Shown here in pieces: positions 38,601-49,849 of a stretch of 64,000 nucleotides of DNA. The stretch is taken from positions 2,164,039 to 2,228,038 of the forward strand of contig JAESIW010000180.1 of assembly GCA_016802295.1 (NCBI GenBank). Direction: 5' to 3'. Both the position numbers and the translations under genes were made by a program. This DNA comes from Brachionus rotundiformis. Taxonomy: Eukaryota; Rotifera; Eurotatoria; Ploima; Brachionidae. How positions within the stretch are numbered: position 1 is the stretch's first letter; each line of letters begins with the position of its first letter. The notes below the pieces were generated by a model. It was not told where the DNA came from. It made no database searches and was given only the letters and a program-made list of their open reading frames with translations.

Positions 38601-40177
38601 AATTACCAAACAAGAATGAACAAGTGCTTTTCTGTCGCCTTAGCCGCCAACAAAAAGAAGAGTATATCCGCTATTTACAGTCACGTGAATGCAAATATAT
38701 TCTTAAATCACGTAACAATGTTTTTAAAGCTTTGATTTATCTAAGAAAAATATGTAATCATGTTGATTTGGTGTCTGATGATTATTACAAAAGTCCACAT
38801 TGGTCTGCAGATTATTTTGGTGATGATTTGAAAAAGGCATCTTTTAGTGGATTTTATAAGAGGTCTGGAAAGATGATAGTGGTTGACACATTGCTAAAAC
38901 TGTGGAAAAAACAAGAGGGCAGAGTTTTGATTTTTTCGCAAAGTAGGGCCATGCTGGACATTTTGGAGAGGTTTATTAATGAACAGAATTATACTTATCG
39001 GCGAATGGATGGATCTACATCGGCCGTAGCACGGTCCAAATTGGTAAACGAATTTAACAGCAATGAAAGCATTTTTTTATTCTTACTAACTACCAAAGTC
39101 GGTGGTCTTGGATTAAATTTGATCGGAGCAAACAAAATAATAATTTTTGATCCAGACTGGAATCCAACCAGTGACTTACAAGCCAGGGAGAGGTCTTGGC
39201 GAATCGGTCAGACTAAAAATGTGACCATTTTCCGCCTTTTAACTGCTGGAACTATTGAAGAGAAAATTTACCATAGACAAATTTTCAAGCAGTTTTTAAG
39301 TAACAGAGTACTCAAAGATCCCAAGCAAAAGCGCTTCTTTAAAACTAATGATTTGCATGAACTGTTTTCGTTCACCTCGGTAGACGAAAATTCCACAGAA
39401 ACAAGTGCACTGTTTGCTGGCACTGGCTCAGAAATAAATTTGAAGCAAAAAAAGATCGACTCAAACCATGTTCCACACCTGCAAAAAATTAAGACAATCA
39501 AAAATAAGAAAGAAAAAAAAGATAAATATTTAAGTGGTGATGATTATGTTTTGAATAAGTTGTTTAAATGTAAGAAAAAAACAGGAGGTCAGTCAGCGAT
39601 TCATACAGCTGTACAACATGATAAGATAATTGAAAACGCTGATCAAGACTATATTTTGCTTGAAACTGAGGCGGAAAGAGTTGCTTCTGAAGCAGTTAAA
39701 GCTTTAAAAGAGTCCAGAAAGTACTGTAAACCAGCTGAAACCGGAATTCCAAATTTAAATGGAACAAAATTTGGTTTAAAAACAAAGATACCAAATCAAA
39801 GTGAAAGTAAATCAACAAGCTCAAATTCATTGTTAGAAAGAATCAAAATGCGAAACCAAGGTATCAGAGAGGTCCAGTCAGAATCAACTATTGACAAAGA
39901 TTCAAAAAATGATACACCACTCGATCTAAATTCGATTAATCCAATCGATAGAACCCTAAACATGTCAAAATTAATTATTAAATATTTAACTCAACACATT
40001 GATACGTACAATAAAGCATCGAGTCAGCAAATAGCTAATTATTTTGATGACAAATTGAGTAAAAAGGACTCTATTCGTTTTAAAACTGTCTTAAAAGAAA
40101 TTTGTGAGTTTAAAAGAGATTTAAAATCAAATACTGGATATTGGAGTTTAAAAGAAGAATATTTAGATTATTTTTAA
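35651..40177 (+). CDS. ERCC6: CSB/Rad26 SWI2/SNF2 transcription-coupled repair ATPase
   Basis: Exon 1 is 35651-37211 and exon 2 is 37932-40177, giving 1268 residues (human 1493). The first 480 residues are charged and acidic. The ATPase core follows: QKTGVKWLWEL, Walker A DEMGLGKT (522-529, its glycine codon split by the intron), DEGHKIRNPD (635), LSGSPIQNNLKELWSLFDF, RVLIFSQSRAMLDIL, TTKVGGLGLNL and RERSWRIGQT. The C-terminal residues (SKLIIKYLTQHI ... TGYWSLKEEYLDYF) match the winged-helix region of CSB. It remodels stalled RNA polymerase II at DNA lesions and recruits nucleotide excision repair. The 720-nt intron is unusually long here. The Rad26 family is the best fit; other SNF2 proteins lack this tail. 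Confidence 0.94.
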
Positions 40178-41511
40178 TTTTAATTTGTTAAAAACAATCA
40201 ATTATTTTTTAGTCTTTGATAAATCTTTTTTTTAACTAAATAATAGATATTTCGTGAATATAAATAAAATAGTTTTGTAAATACTTTAAATTCCTACTAA
40301 ATAATGTTTACCTAAAATCTTTTTAATCAAAAAAAATATAAAATTAAATCCCACGTATTTACCAAAGTAAATTTGATTTTCATTGATCAGTTAAACAAAT
40401 TATGATCTTTTTAAATTATATAAATATATAACATTTTGATCTTTGTCACCTTGCTGGGTTTGTGATCTCTGCTTTTGAAAAGATGAGCGATCACATTTTT
40501 GGTCAACTATAAACAAAACTGAAAAAAATTTTGTGATCATTGTTTTATTTTTGAAATCAACAAAAAAAATTAAAATTGAAATAAATGATTTTTAGCTTTA
40601 CTCAATTTCTTCTTTTAGCTTTTCGCAAAGTCAATGGAACCATTGTAATTAATTGTTTATTTTTTTAATCTTGCTATTTAAAATTCATATGTTTGGAAAA
40701 AATGAATCTTAAAGATTTTTTTCACCATTCTGGGTCGATCCAAGTATGTGGAATGGAACGTGCTTAATCATCTGTTTTTAATTTAAAACTCATATTTATT
40801 ATATGTTTTTAATCTTAGCTTAAATTTTAAATATTATTTCAATGCTTATTTTATTTAACTTTATCTAGTGTTATTAACAAGAATATCATAGCAGTTAGTA
40901 TATAGGATAGTTAACTTGTATGATTGGTTTAAGTTTGACTTTGGTTTCCTTATAAACCCTTTGAGTAGTTAGATTCAAAAAAATATAAACTTTTAGTTAA
41001 TATTTAAATTTTGTTAACGAAAATTCTAATCATCCAAGTCGCACCACAACTATAAAATAATAAATAAAAATTGATTTAATTAAATTCTACAATAGAAACA
41101 TTATTTTAATAACTTAACAATTAAGCATTGTTTGAATTTTATTATATTAAACATATCTTAAATGTTTAATAGTGCATTTTTTAAATTTCAAAGAAATAAT
41201 TTATTAATTGAAAATTTTATTTTAACCTAACATTCCTAAATATTGGATTGCTTATTTTAAACCAAAACCAAAAATAACTCTCAGGTTTTTTATTTTTTAT
41301 AAAAACTTGAAAAATTGTGCATTAATTTCGAACTTGAACTTGATTTTAGCAAAAAGTTTCTGCATCTTAAATTTTCTTTAAATTGGCTAAATTAATCGAA
41401 AGCTCAAATCGAGTATTTAAATTTAACTATAATTTATTCTTTTTAAAAATTGGTTCACATTTCTATAAATAATTTGAAAATTTTTTATTTAATTTTTTAT
41501 TTAAAAAAGGA
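40178..41511. other. intergenic region upstream of the RdRP gene
   Basis: Non-coding as far as I can read. It includes an imperfect stem at 40462-40494 (GTGATC ... GATCAC enclosing the palindrome CTTTTGAAAAG) in a GC-richer patch. The promoter of the helicase-RdRP gene should lie in the last few hundred bases. Confidence 0.45.
40462..40494. repeat. inverted repeat with nested palindrome
   Basis: GTGATC (40462-40467) pairs with GATCAC (40489-40494). Between them CTTTTGAAAAG (40472-40482) is itself self-complementary. It could form a cruciform or an RNA hairpin, or be chance. Confidence 0.4.
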
Positions 41512-44500
41512 ATGGCAAAATTAGAGATATTTTGTGGACGTTGTGATAAAAAACTTGCTGATAATACTTGCGTGGCATTCTATCAACAATCATTAAACAC
41601 CTCTATTCATCTCATCATTAAACCCGAATGCATGACTAATGCCTTAAATGATTTTACAATTAAAAAACAAACTGAAAAGAAAAAGATAAAATTTGCACCA
41701 GAGATAATATTTTGTAAAGTATGTGATACCAAAATTGGCACTAACGCTAATATTGGACCTGATGATCGTCTAGTTCTATGCTTTAAGGCCGAATCTATCT
41801 ATTTTGTTGAAACTTTTTCCAATTATAAAGAAAAACGCTTTAATTTTGATTTTCAAACTAAATGGGTCAAGCTCAAAGATAATTTCCAAATACTAGAATT
41901 AAGAAATTATTTAAATTTTGACAATTTTTTTATTCAAACTGCTGAACGTGATAATTTTTTTCCAACAATTTTACCACATCAAGATAATATCTTAAACTTC
42001 AATATTAATTTATATGTTGCCGATACTCCGAGAACATATCAGACAGAATTATTTGTTAGAGCATTGTTGCAAAATTCAATAGTATATTTGCCTACAGGTT
42101 CTGGTAAAACAATGGTATCAGCAATGGTGATTTCTTTCATGAAAAGACTGAATCCCAAGAAGAAAATATTTTTTTTGACAGATCGAGTGCCTTTAGTTTT
42201 TCAACAGGCCTCTTATCTTAGATATCAATGTGACATGTCTGTTGGAGAATTTTATGGTGAAAACAGAGATCGCTTTGAAAGTCAATTGAATTGTGATGTT
42301 TATGTTCTAACAGCTGGTTTTTTGGTAAATATGCTTCTGTTGAGAAGGCTCTATCTCGAAGATTGCTCTGTTTTGATTATCGATGAGATTCATCATGCCA
42401 AAAATAACCATCATTTTTCACAAGTGATTGAAAAATTCTACCATAATATGGACCAAAAATACAAACCTAGAATTCTCGGATGTAGAAAACAATTTCATAA
42501 AATTAATTAAAATTTTATCCTATCTATTTTAAGTGACTGCATCTCCCACTTCAAGCGCTCAAACTATCAGTGACATGCTACAAGAGATAAACCGTCTATC
42601 CAAACTAATTGAAGGTACCATAACAATGCCAGTTTTATATCGAGAAGATTTTGAAAGCTTTGTAAATAGGCCTCCTTTTATTTTCTATGCTGCAAATCCG
42701 CATCCTAACGAAGCCATATTATGTAACGAGATAAATCAATTTATTGTTCCATTTATGAAACATTTAAATTCAGCAATTGATTATAATTCTTCCATAAACA
42801 TAAAGAACAATGCTTTGAGAAGTTATCTTAATAATGTCATCAGAAATGTTAACATTCAACAAGATTTAAAACAGCTTCAAATAACTAATTTCTTGCAATC
42901 GGTCTTAAATATTTATGAAGTCATGCAAGTTTTTGGAACAAGAAAAGCTGTGGAAATTTTTAAGGAAAAAATTCACGAATTGGAGAAAAATGAGAAAAAT
43001 CGCTCATGGGACGAGACAGAGAAGAAACATATAAAAAATTTTATTGGAAAAATATCAGATTTAGGTGGTTGTTCAGCTAAATTAAATGTTCTTGATCATA
43101 TACTTTTAAATAAATCTGATCATGATCAAAACTCAAGAATACTGATATTTGTTAGATCACGGAAGACCGCTAAACTTCTATGTGACCATTTGAACAATAA
43201 TCTTGAAATAAGAAAATTTTGGAAGCCAAAATACTGTGTCGGACAGGCTAATGGAGGCTTGGACGGTATGACGTGGAAAGATGATCAAGAGCCAATATTG
43301 GAAAGCTTCAATCAGGGCCAATGTAAGTTGCTAATAGCTACAAGTTTGCTTCATGAAGGTCTCGATGTTCAGATTTGCAACAAGGTGATCATTTTTGACA
43401 CATTATGGAATTTAACCCAATTTGTCCAGACACGTGGTAGAGCAAGACATCATAAGTCTCAATTCATTATCATTGATTCTTTGGAGCATAAAAAAAATTA
43501 TGAAAAATTAAAACAATCTGAAAACATCTTGATAAATCTAGTTTCTAGCTTACCTCAAGAAAATTTAAACTCTGTTCGTGATTTAATTGTTAAGCAAGTA
43601 AATCTAATTAAAAATACACCTAAAGTAGCTTGTGAAGCGAATGATTTACATGCAAAGAATAAAAAGATTCGATTTTCTTTCCAAATTTATCTTTTAAATG
43701 GTCAATTTACCGATTTGTACCACTCTTTAAAGCAGTGTAAAGGATTTATGCAATGCGATCAAGCAAATGAGAACTACATTGGAGCCAATTTTTTTGATGA
43801 ATTTGAATGCTACAATGTTTTGTTTGAGATTAATCGAGGTAAACAAAAACTTGAAGAAATATGGAATGTAATGAACAATATAAGCTTTATTTTATCTAGT
43901 AAATTAATTGAATGTGTAATTTTCAATTTTAAATCCGATTCTAATCAGGCATCCTCAAATTTTCAATGCTTATGTGAGAGCATTGAACTTGGCAATTTGG
44001 CAACACCAAATGAATTTTATAAAATTGAATCAAAATTTAAAAAGTCAAAATTAATTATCGACTATCAATTGCGGTTTTTAAAAATTATGACTTTTATCAA
44101 TTCCAAGTTGTACAAGCTTGAATTTCGATTTGATGCTATTGATCACTTGATTAGCTTTGATTACTTGGAGGAAAATGTCTTTGCTTATATTCCTTTCGGA
44201 CAGCCTCCATTTGTCTTTGTTGAAAATCAAAATAATGATTTAAATCAGGAAAATTTGGAAAATTTAAATAATGACAATTTGTCATGGGAACGAACTTGTA
44301 TCGACTTCGACCAATTGACTCTTAAACTTAAATTTTCCAATAAGGAAAAAAATAATCTTGTTGAAGCATTCAAAAATTTAAGAGGGACACATCTATTATT
44401 CTGTAATGTAAAAAATTTGAATTCTACATATTCAATAGATGACCTAAGACGTGATTTTATTCACAAAAACTTTAACAGCAGCTACTATCTTGAAGTTTTT

Positions 44501-47500
44501 ATCAGTCAAAGCTATTATCTATTAGAAGGAAAGATTAGTAGACAGTTTGTCGAAAAAATTAACAGTTTATCTTCTCAAGAAGCGGAAAAAATTCTTCAAA
44601 TTCTTAATACAAATCTTCAGGCAAAAAGATTTTTAAATATTGACAATATGGTAAATGAAAAAATACAAAAAATATCAAGCTTATCACAATCAGCAGATCT
44701 TTGTGAGAAAAATTTAAAAATATCACTGTTTCGCAGAGCAACAATAACTCCAAGTAGAATAATTTTTTATTTTCCAGAACCAAATTTGTCAAATAGAGTA
44801 ACACGACAATTTGGTCAAGATCATTTTTTAAGAATTCGCTTTAGAGATGAGGACTTGTGTAAATTAAATATGTTTTACAAATACTCGGACATGAAAAATA
44901 TTTATATAAGAATAGAGACATTTTTAATCAATGGCTTGAAATTATTGAACCGCAAATATGATTTTTTGGCTATGAGCTCAAGCCAATTGAGAGAACATGG
45001 TTGTTGGCTATTTAACAGTTCGTATTTGAGTTGTAACCATGTGAGATCGTGGATGGGAGATTTCAGTAACATAAGATGCATTGGGAAATACGCTGCCAGG
45101 CTTGGACAAAGCTTGTCAAGTTCAATAGAAACATTTCAATCTACAAATATTTCAATGATTGATGATATCACTGTTGAAGAGTATTGCTTCACTGATGGTA
45201 TTGGAAAAATATCTTTAAAAAAGGCAGAAGAAATTAGTAAAGAGTTTTATGGAAGAAAAATTCCGGTGAGTGCTTTTCAAATTCGTTTTGGTGGATTTAA
45301 AGGTGTTGTGGCTATTGATCCAAATCTTAAGGACAATGAATTACAATTTAGGGACAGCATGAGGAAATTTGACAGTGGTTATAACAGATTGGATGTTATA
45401 AATGTGTCTGATTACATTCCATGCTTTTTAAATAGACAAATAATAGTAATTCTGTCATCGTTGGGAATAGAAGATTCAGTTTTTGATTCTTTACAAAATG
45501 ATATGCTAAAAAATCTTAGCAATTTGCTGATAGATAAACAAACAGCTTCATTAAGCATTAAGAAATATTATAGACCAGTATTTTCTGACTATAAGCATTC
45601 TGAAAAGTTAAGCTATTGTCTTGAACCATTTTTTCGCGATCTTTTAAAGACAATTTATCAAAAAAGTCTTTTTGATCTAATCAAAAAATCTCGAATTTTT
45701 GTTGAAAAAGGTCGAATTTTGATGGGCACCATAGACGAAACTGGAACATTAAAACACAATGAATTATTTGTTCAATGTTCTAAGCAATTAGGGGAGGTTT
45801 ATGACAAAAATGAGACTTTAGAAACTGAAAGTGGAAACATTATTATAAATACAAAAGTGGTTGTTGCCAAAAATCCATGCATGCATCCTGGAGATGTAAG
45901 AGTCCTGAAAGCTGTAGATGTGCCAGAACTAAGACACATGGTAGATTGTGTTGTATTTCCAAGTGTTGGACCAAGACCAATTACTAACATGTGTTCTGGG
46001 TCAGATTTAGACGGTGATTTATATTTTGTATCCTGGGAACCAAGACTAGTTCCAGAAACAGTCGAACAACCAATGAATTACATTTCACCAAAAGCAAAAG
46101 AAAAAGAATCTGATATTCAAATGGAAGATGTTATCAAATTTTTTGTGAATTTTGTTGAAATGGATCAGCTTGGTAGAATTGCAAACGCTCATGTTGCCTT
46201 ATCTGATCAAAGTAAACTCGGTGTCAAAGATCCACTGTGTATTAAACTTGCTGAAGCGTTTAGCTTGGCTGTTGATTTTCCAAAGACTGGCGTTCTAGCT
46301 GAATTACCTTGCGAATTAAAGAATTTAAAATTTCCAGACTTTATGGAAAAACTTGGTATTTCTTACACTTCTCAAAAAATAATTGGAAAACTTTATAGAA
46401 AATGTAAAAAAATTTTCATAAATGATACATTTACGGAAAAAATTGAGATAAACAAATCTTTTCTCGTCAATGGATATGAAAAATATGTTCCAGTAGCCAA
46501 AGATATTTATTCAAAATATAGAGCTGAAATTGAGATGATAATGAATTTTTTTAACTGCTCTCACGAATCGGAGTTATTTGTAGGAATCTATTTCAACTCA
46601 AGCTACAGCAATGAGGCAAAGAATTTCTTCCAGATAAGCTGTTCAATGATTAAAAAATTATGGACTCATATGAGAAAAATATTTGGAAGCATTCTAAGTT
46701 CTGAAGAAAAGGATGACCAAAAGTCAAAACTTCAATTAGCAAGTGCGTGTTACTATGCATGCTACACAGATGAAAAAAATAAAAAATTAAGAATCTTAAG
46801 CTTTCCTTGGATAATGGAAAATATGCTCAACTCAATGGAAATTGAAGAATATGACATTTTTTCTCATTCTATTTTGGAAAAATTCTGCAACATCAAAAAC
46901 GACTTTCAGACAATATCGAGATTCGCTGAACAAACTAGTCTTAAAAAACAAATAGAATCAATTACTGGTCTAAAATGCCTAATTGGTGGTTCAGTAGGTC
47001 TGTTCTTATTTGAACAAAAATTAGATCTGCAAATTCTAGTCTTTAGTTGCGAAAAAACAACAATTTTAAATGAAAATTTAGCTGAAAAACTTGAAGAGCA
47101 TTTTGACAATGTATCTTACCATGAAAATTTAATTACTTGCACTGAATCCGATGAAGTTTCATTCAATCTTGTTCAATCAGTTGATATTTTAAAAAAATTT
47201 ATTTATTTGAGAAGATCAATATTTTCGAATCCCGAACTTTTTCCAGTTTTTTATTTTGCTGTGCACTTTGCCAGAGAAGATGATCTATTTCTAAAATTGA
47301 ATCATTATAATGTAAAATTAGATGATTATTTGAGCTTTTTTCTGAATTATCTAATCGAAAAAAAATTTGTTGTCAAAACACCAGATTTGGAGATTGAAGC
47401 TGAACTAATTAGAATGACCTCAGATGAAAGCCTTTTTGATTGCATGGAAGAATGGACCAAACTTCATGACTATTTGGAAGACTTACTGTTTTTTAATGAT

Positions 47501-47734
47501 AAACATTTTTCAAAGATGGTAATTAGATTTTACCAGTACATGGCTTTTGAAAAAGAGGATTATTATTTAAAAAAAGACAGCATTAAAGATGAATATTTTA
47601 ATGAAATTTTAAGGAGCCATTTTTATAAAGTTTTTGATCGTGTTTCAAAAACCCTAGATGTGGCTACCATATGGAATTCAATGCGGAAAACGCCTGAACC
47701 AGTTTTCAAGCGAGCGCTTACATTTGCTCGCTAA
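41512..47734 (+). CDS. RIG-I-like zinc domain + DExH helicase + RdRP (+ NTase-like tail) fusion
   Basis: Exon 1 is 41512-42481 and exon 2 is 42534-47734, giving 2056 residues. The intron interrupts the leucine codon of motif III (GLTASP). Residues 1-130 carry CGRC (8-11) and CKVC (68-71), spaced like the RIG-I/DRH C-terminal RNA-end-binding domain, with LVLCFKAESIYFVE as its later strands. Helicase: PTGSGKT 194-200, DEIHH 291-295, LTASP 324-328, LIFVRSRKTAKLL, ATSLLHEGLDV near 590, QTRGRARH 622. RdRP: TDGIGKIS, QIRFGGFKGVVA, LNRQIIVILSSLGI, GTIDETGTLKHNELFVQ, KNPCMHPGDVRVLKAVDVP, SGSDLDGDLYFVSW with catalytic D1481, D1483 and D1485. Residues 1790-2050 contain IGGSVGLFLFEQKLDLQI, like a nucleotidyltransferase GS...DxD motif with the second acid changed to Q. 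Expected role: making double-stranded RNA for small-RNA silencing. It is a cellular-type RdRP, not viral. Confidence 0.9.
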
Positions 47735-48988
47735 AAAGGAAAATATCCCAAATTATTTGTCAACAATGCCAGTCGTCTTCTTTTCTCAAATTTTTACAGT
47801 AATTTTGACCTCGTTGAGTTTGAGTTGTATAATGGTAAGAAGCGGTATCTTCATCTATCAAAAGAGTGCTATTCAGCCAAAATACCGCGTCCATTGACAG
47901 ATTTTAGCACTGAATGTTTCAACCAATTCTACCATCATTCGATAACCCAATTCAATAAAGCCAAGGAAATGATGTCAGATTTCAATTTTAGAATTCAAAT
48001 TAAATTTGGAGACTCTTATTTTACCAATGTTCCATCTGTTTTTGAAAATTCGTCATGTCTTGTTTACCATCAGTTACAAGAAGCCTTAAGAAAAGGATAT
48101 ACCAAATTTCCATTTAGGTACTTTAAAGATATAAAAAAATCTTGTTTAACAATAGAAAATGATGAAAACGAAAACCTACTACATGAAATACATCAAGTTA
48201 GCGACAAAGATAAGACTGACATAGATAAGAAGAAAAAAAAGAAAAAAAAAGTTGTAATGAAGGCAAAAACTGCATTTGATTCAAACGTAAATTCTGATTA
48301 TAGTTCATTAAACTCACTGTTATTAAATAACGAGTTTGAAAGTAAAATATCCAAAACTTATATTGTCTACGCCGAGCTTAAAAATGTAGATAATCAAAGA
48401 AAGAATTTATATCGTTTAAAGTTTGGACCTGATTTGGAATTTGTTCGCTTGGAAACGCTTCCAATAAAGTGGCTTAATATTGATTTAAGGAATTTGATAA
48501 AAAGAAAAGAAAATCGGGACATTAGATTTAATTTGATATCAGAAAAAATTTTAGATTTGGACGATAAGGACCTAGATGATGCATCAAATATAAGAAAAAT
48601 TATAAATGATGGACTAATAAGAATAGATAATTGTGGTAATTTAATTTTAGTAGATGAATTAAGATCATCTCCTACTGTGTTTGTGCGTGGTTCACAATCG
48701 ATCAAATATTACGGCGGATATGATGATTGGAAAATATTATTCGATATTGGCAGAGTTTGTTTGCCAGATAATATTTCCAAAGAATTTTTGAAAAACTTCA
48801 GAATTTGCTTTAGCGATTCCAAAGAATACACTGAGCCTGATCAAAGTGGTAAATTTAATGTGACAACAAATCGTTCTGAAGTTAGCATTGCATCTAAAAT
48901 TGATATTAATTCATTAAAATCGTCTGAAATAAATGAATTGGTTTTACTTTGCTGGCACATAATACAAGCTTTTTCAAGAATTTTGTAG
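47735..48988 (+). CDS. 417-codon in-frame continuation after a TAA stop
   Basis: The frame of the helicase-RdRP protein continues past a single TAA (47732-47734) with no shift: KGKYPKLFVNNASRLLF, then IQIKFGDSYFTNVPS, a lysine run at about 48228-48252, and a C-terminal block (LYRLKFGPDLEFVRLETLP ... FVRGSQSIKYYGG). It ends at 48988. Codon use is protein-like throughout, so this is not untranslated DNA. No acceptable intron removes the stop: the only good acceptor (TTTTTACAG, near 47800) needs a phase-2 donor, and none exists upstream. The first downstream ATG in frame is far inside. It may be a readthrough extension, the remnant of a recently truncated longer protein, or a sequencing error. 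I recognise no domain. Confidence 0.75.
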   Translation, partial: KGKYPKLFVNNASRLLFSNFYSNFDLVEFELYNGKKRYLHLSKECYSAKIPRPLTDFSTECFNQFYHHSITQFNKAKEMMSDFNFRIQIKFGDSYFTNVPSVFENSSCLVYHQLQEALRKGYTKFPFRYFKDIKKSCLTIENDENENLLHEIHQVSDKDKTDIDKKKKKKKKVVMKAKTAFDSNVNSDYSSLNSLLLNNEFESKISKTYIVYAELKNVDNQRKNLYRLKFGPDLEFVRLETLPIKWLNIDLRNLIKRKENRDIRFNLISEKILDLDDKDLDDASNIRKIINDGLIRIDNCGNLILVDELRSSPTVFVRGSQSIKYYGGYDDWKILFDIGRVCLPDNISKEFLKNFRICFSDSKEYTEPDQSGKFNVTTNRSEVSIASKIDINSLKSSEINELVLLCWHIIQAFSRIL

Positions 48989-49734
48989 TATTACAGACTT
49001 GATTTTGAGTAAAAATTTTTAGCCTTAGTCAAAATTTAAAACATAATATTTTCACATGAGTCAAATCACTAAAATATTTTTTATTAGATCTAAAACTAGT
49101 TAGATGATTTAAATTTTTAGTCTTTGAATTAAAAAAGAATATTTAAGTCACAATTTAAACAAGAAGAAACAAAAATTTTACTGATGACCAACTCTGTAAT
49201 ATAAAAACTAAATAACCATAAACAATGACTTTTCCTATTTAATTTATGTTATCAATAAACTTTAGTTTGACATCTGTTTTTAGATAAAAAAGAAAAAAAT
49301 TTTTAAAACTAATTAAATTAATAAATAATTTTAAAATTCAAAAACCTATTGTCAATGACATTAGTATGTGCAAAAATTTAAGATAACAGTCAACCATTTT
49401 CAATTTAAATTAAAAAATTGGCTCCAAGATAAAGATTTCCTTTATATTGGTGTAAGAAAAGACCTGTAAGAACTTTTTTCTATTTCTGTATTGTATTTTA
49501 TCCTTATTCAGACATGATCCAATAAGTTCTTTATGCAATTTATGCTATATATTTTAATGGAAAATCTTATCAACTATGCTAGACTTTATCGTTCTTTATC
49601 TTTAAATGGGAAATGGCAAAATAAAATAATTAATTTTTAAAATAATAAATAAATAAAACTCTCAACCATAAATAACTCCTAACTCCTAGACCCGAATACT
49701 CGTTAACCTTTATGTCTGTTAAAACAAATAAAAC
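48989..49734. other. spacer between RdRP gene and hAT element
   Basis: AT-rich 3' flank of the RdRP gene with no recognisable feature up to the 8-bp AATAAAAC direct repeat that abuts the transposon. Confidence 0.5.
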
Positions 49735-49849
49735 CAGTGATGTTATTTGGATTGACGTTTTTCAAAATTTGTTTAAATTTCATCCAAATTTTAGACAATT
49801 TTATTTAAATATTAAATTCAAACAAAAATAAATGGTATCTCATAAAATC

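Noticed and set aside
45799..45990. Open frames on the strand opposite the RdRP (also 44604-44804, 46906-47109 and 48394-48705)
   Set aside because: They mirror strongly coding sense codons, have no family signal and no independent start context. They are shadows of the real gene.
47732..47734. Stop-codon reassignment (TAA as sense)
   Set aside because: Many other genes here, including Cdc7, ERCC6 and the CAP-Gly gene, end correctly on TAA. TAG and TGA are also used as stops.
47658..47897. Frame-shifted 79-codon frame spanning the TAA of the RdRP gene, considered as an alternative exon
   Set aside because: It is out of frame with both coding parts, and no splice sites link it to either.
41512..48988. 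Viral origin of the RdRP (endogenous RNA virus)
   Set aside because: DLDGD with the surrounding CSGSDLDGDLYFVSW block is the cellular double-psi-barrel RdRP family of RNA silencing, not a viral palm-type GDD polymerase. The gene is also spliced.
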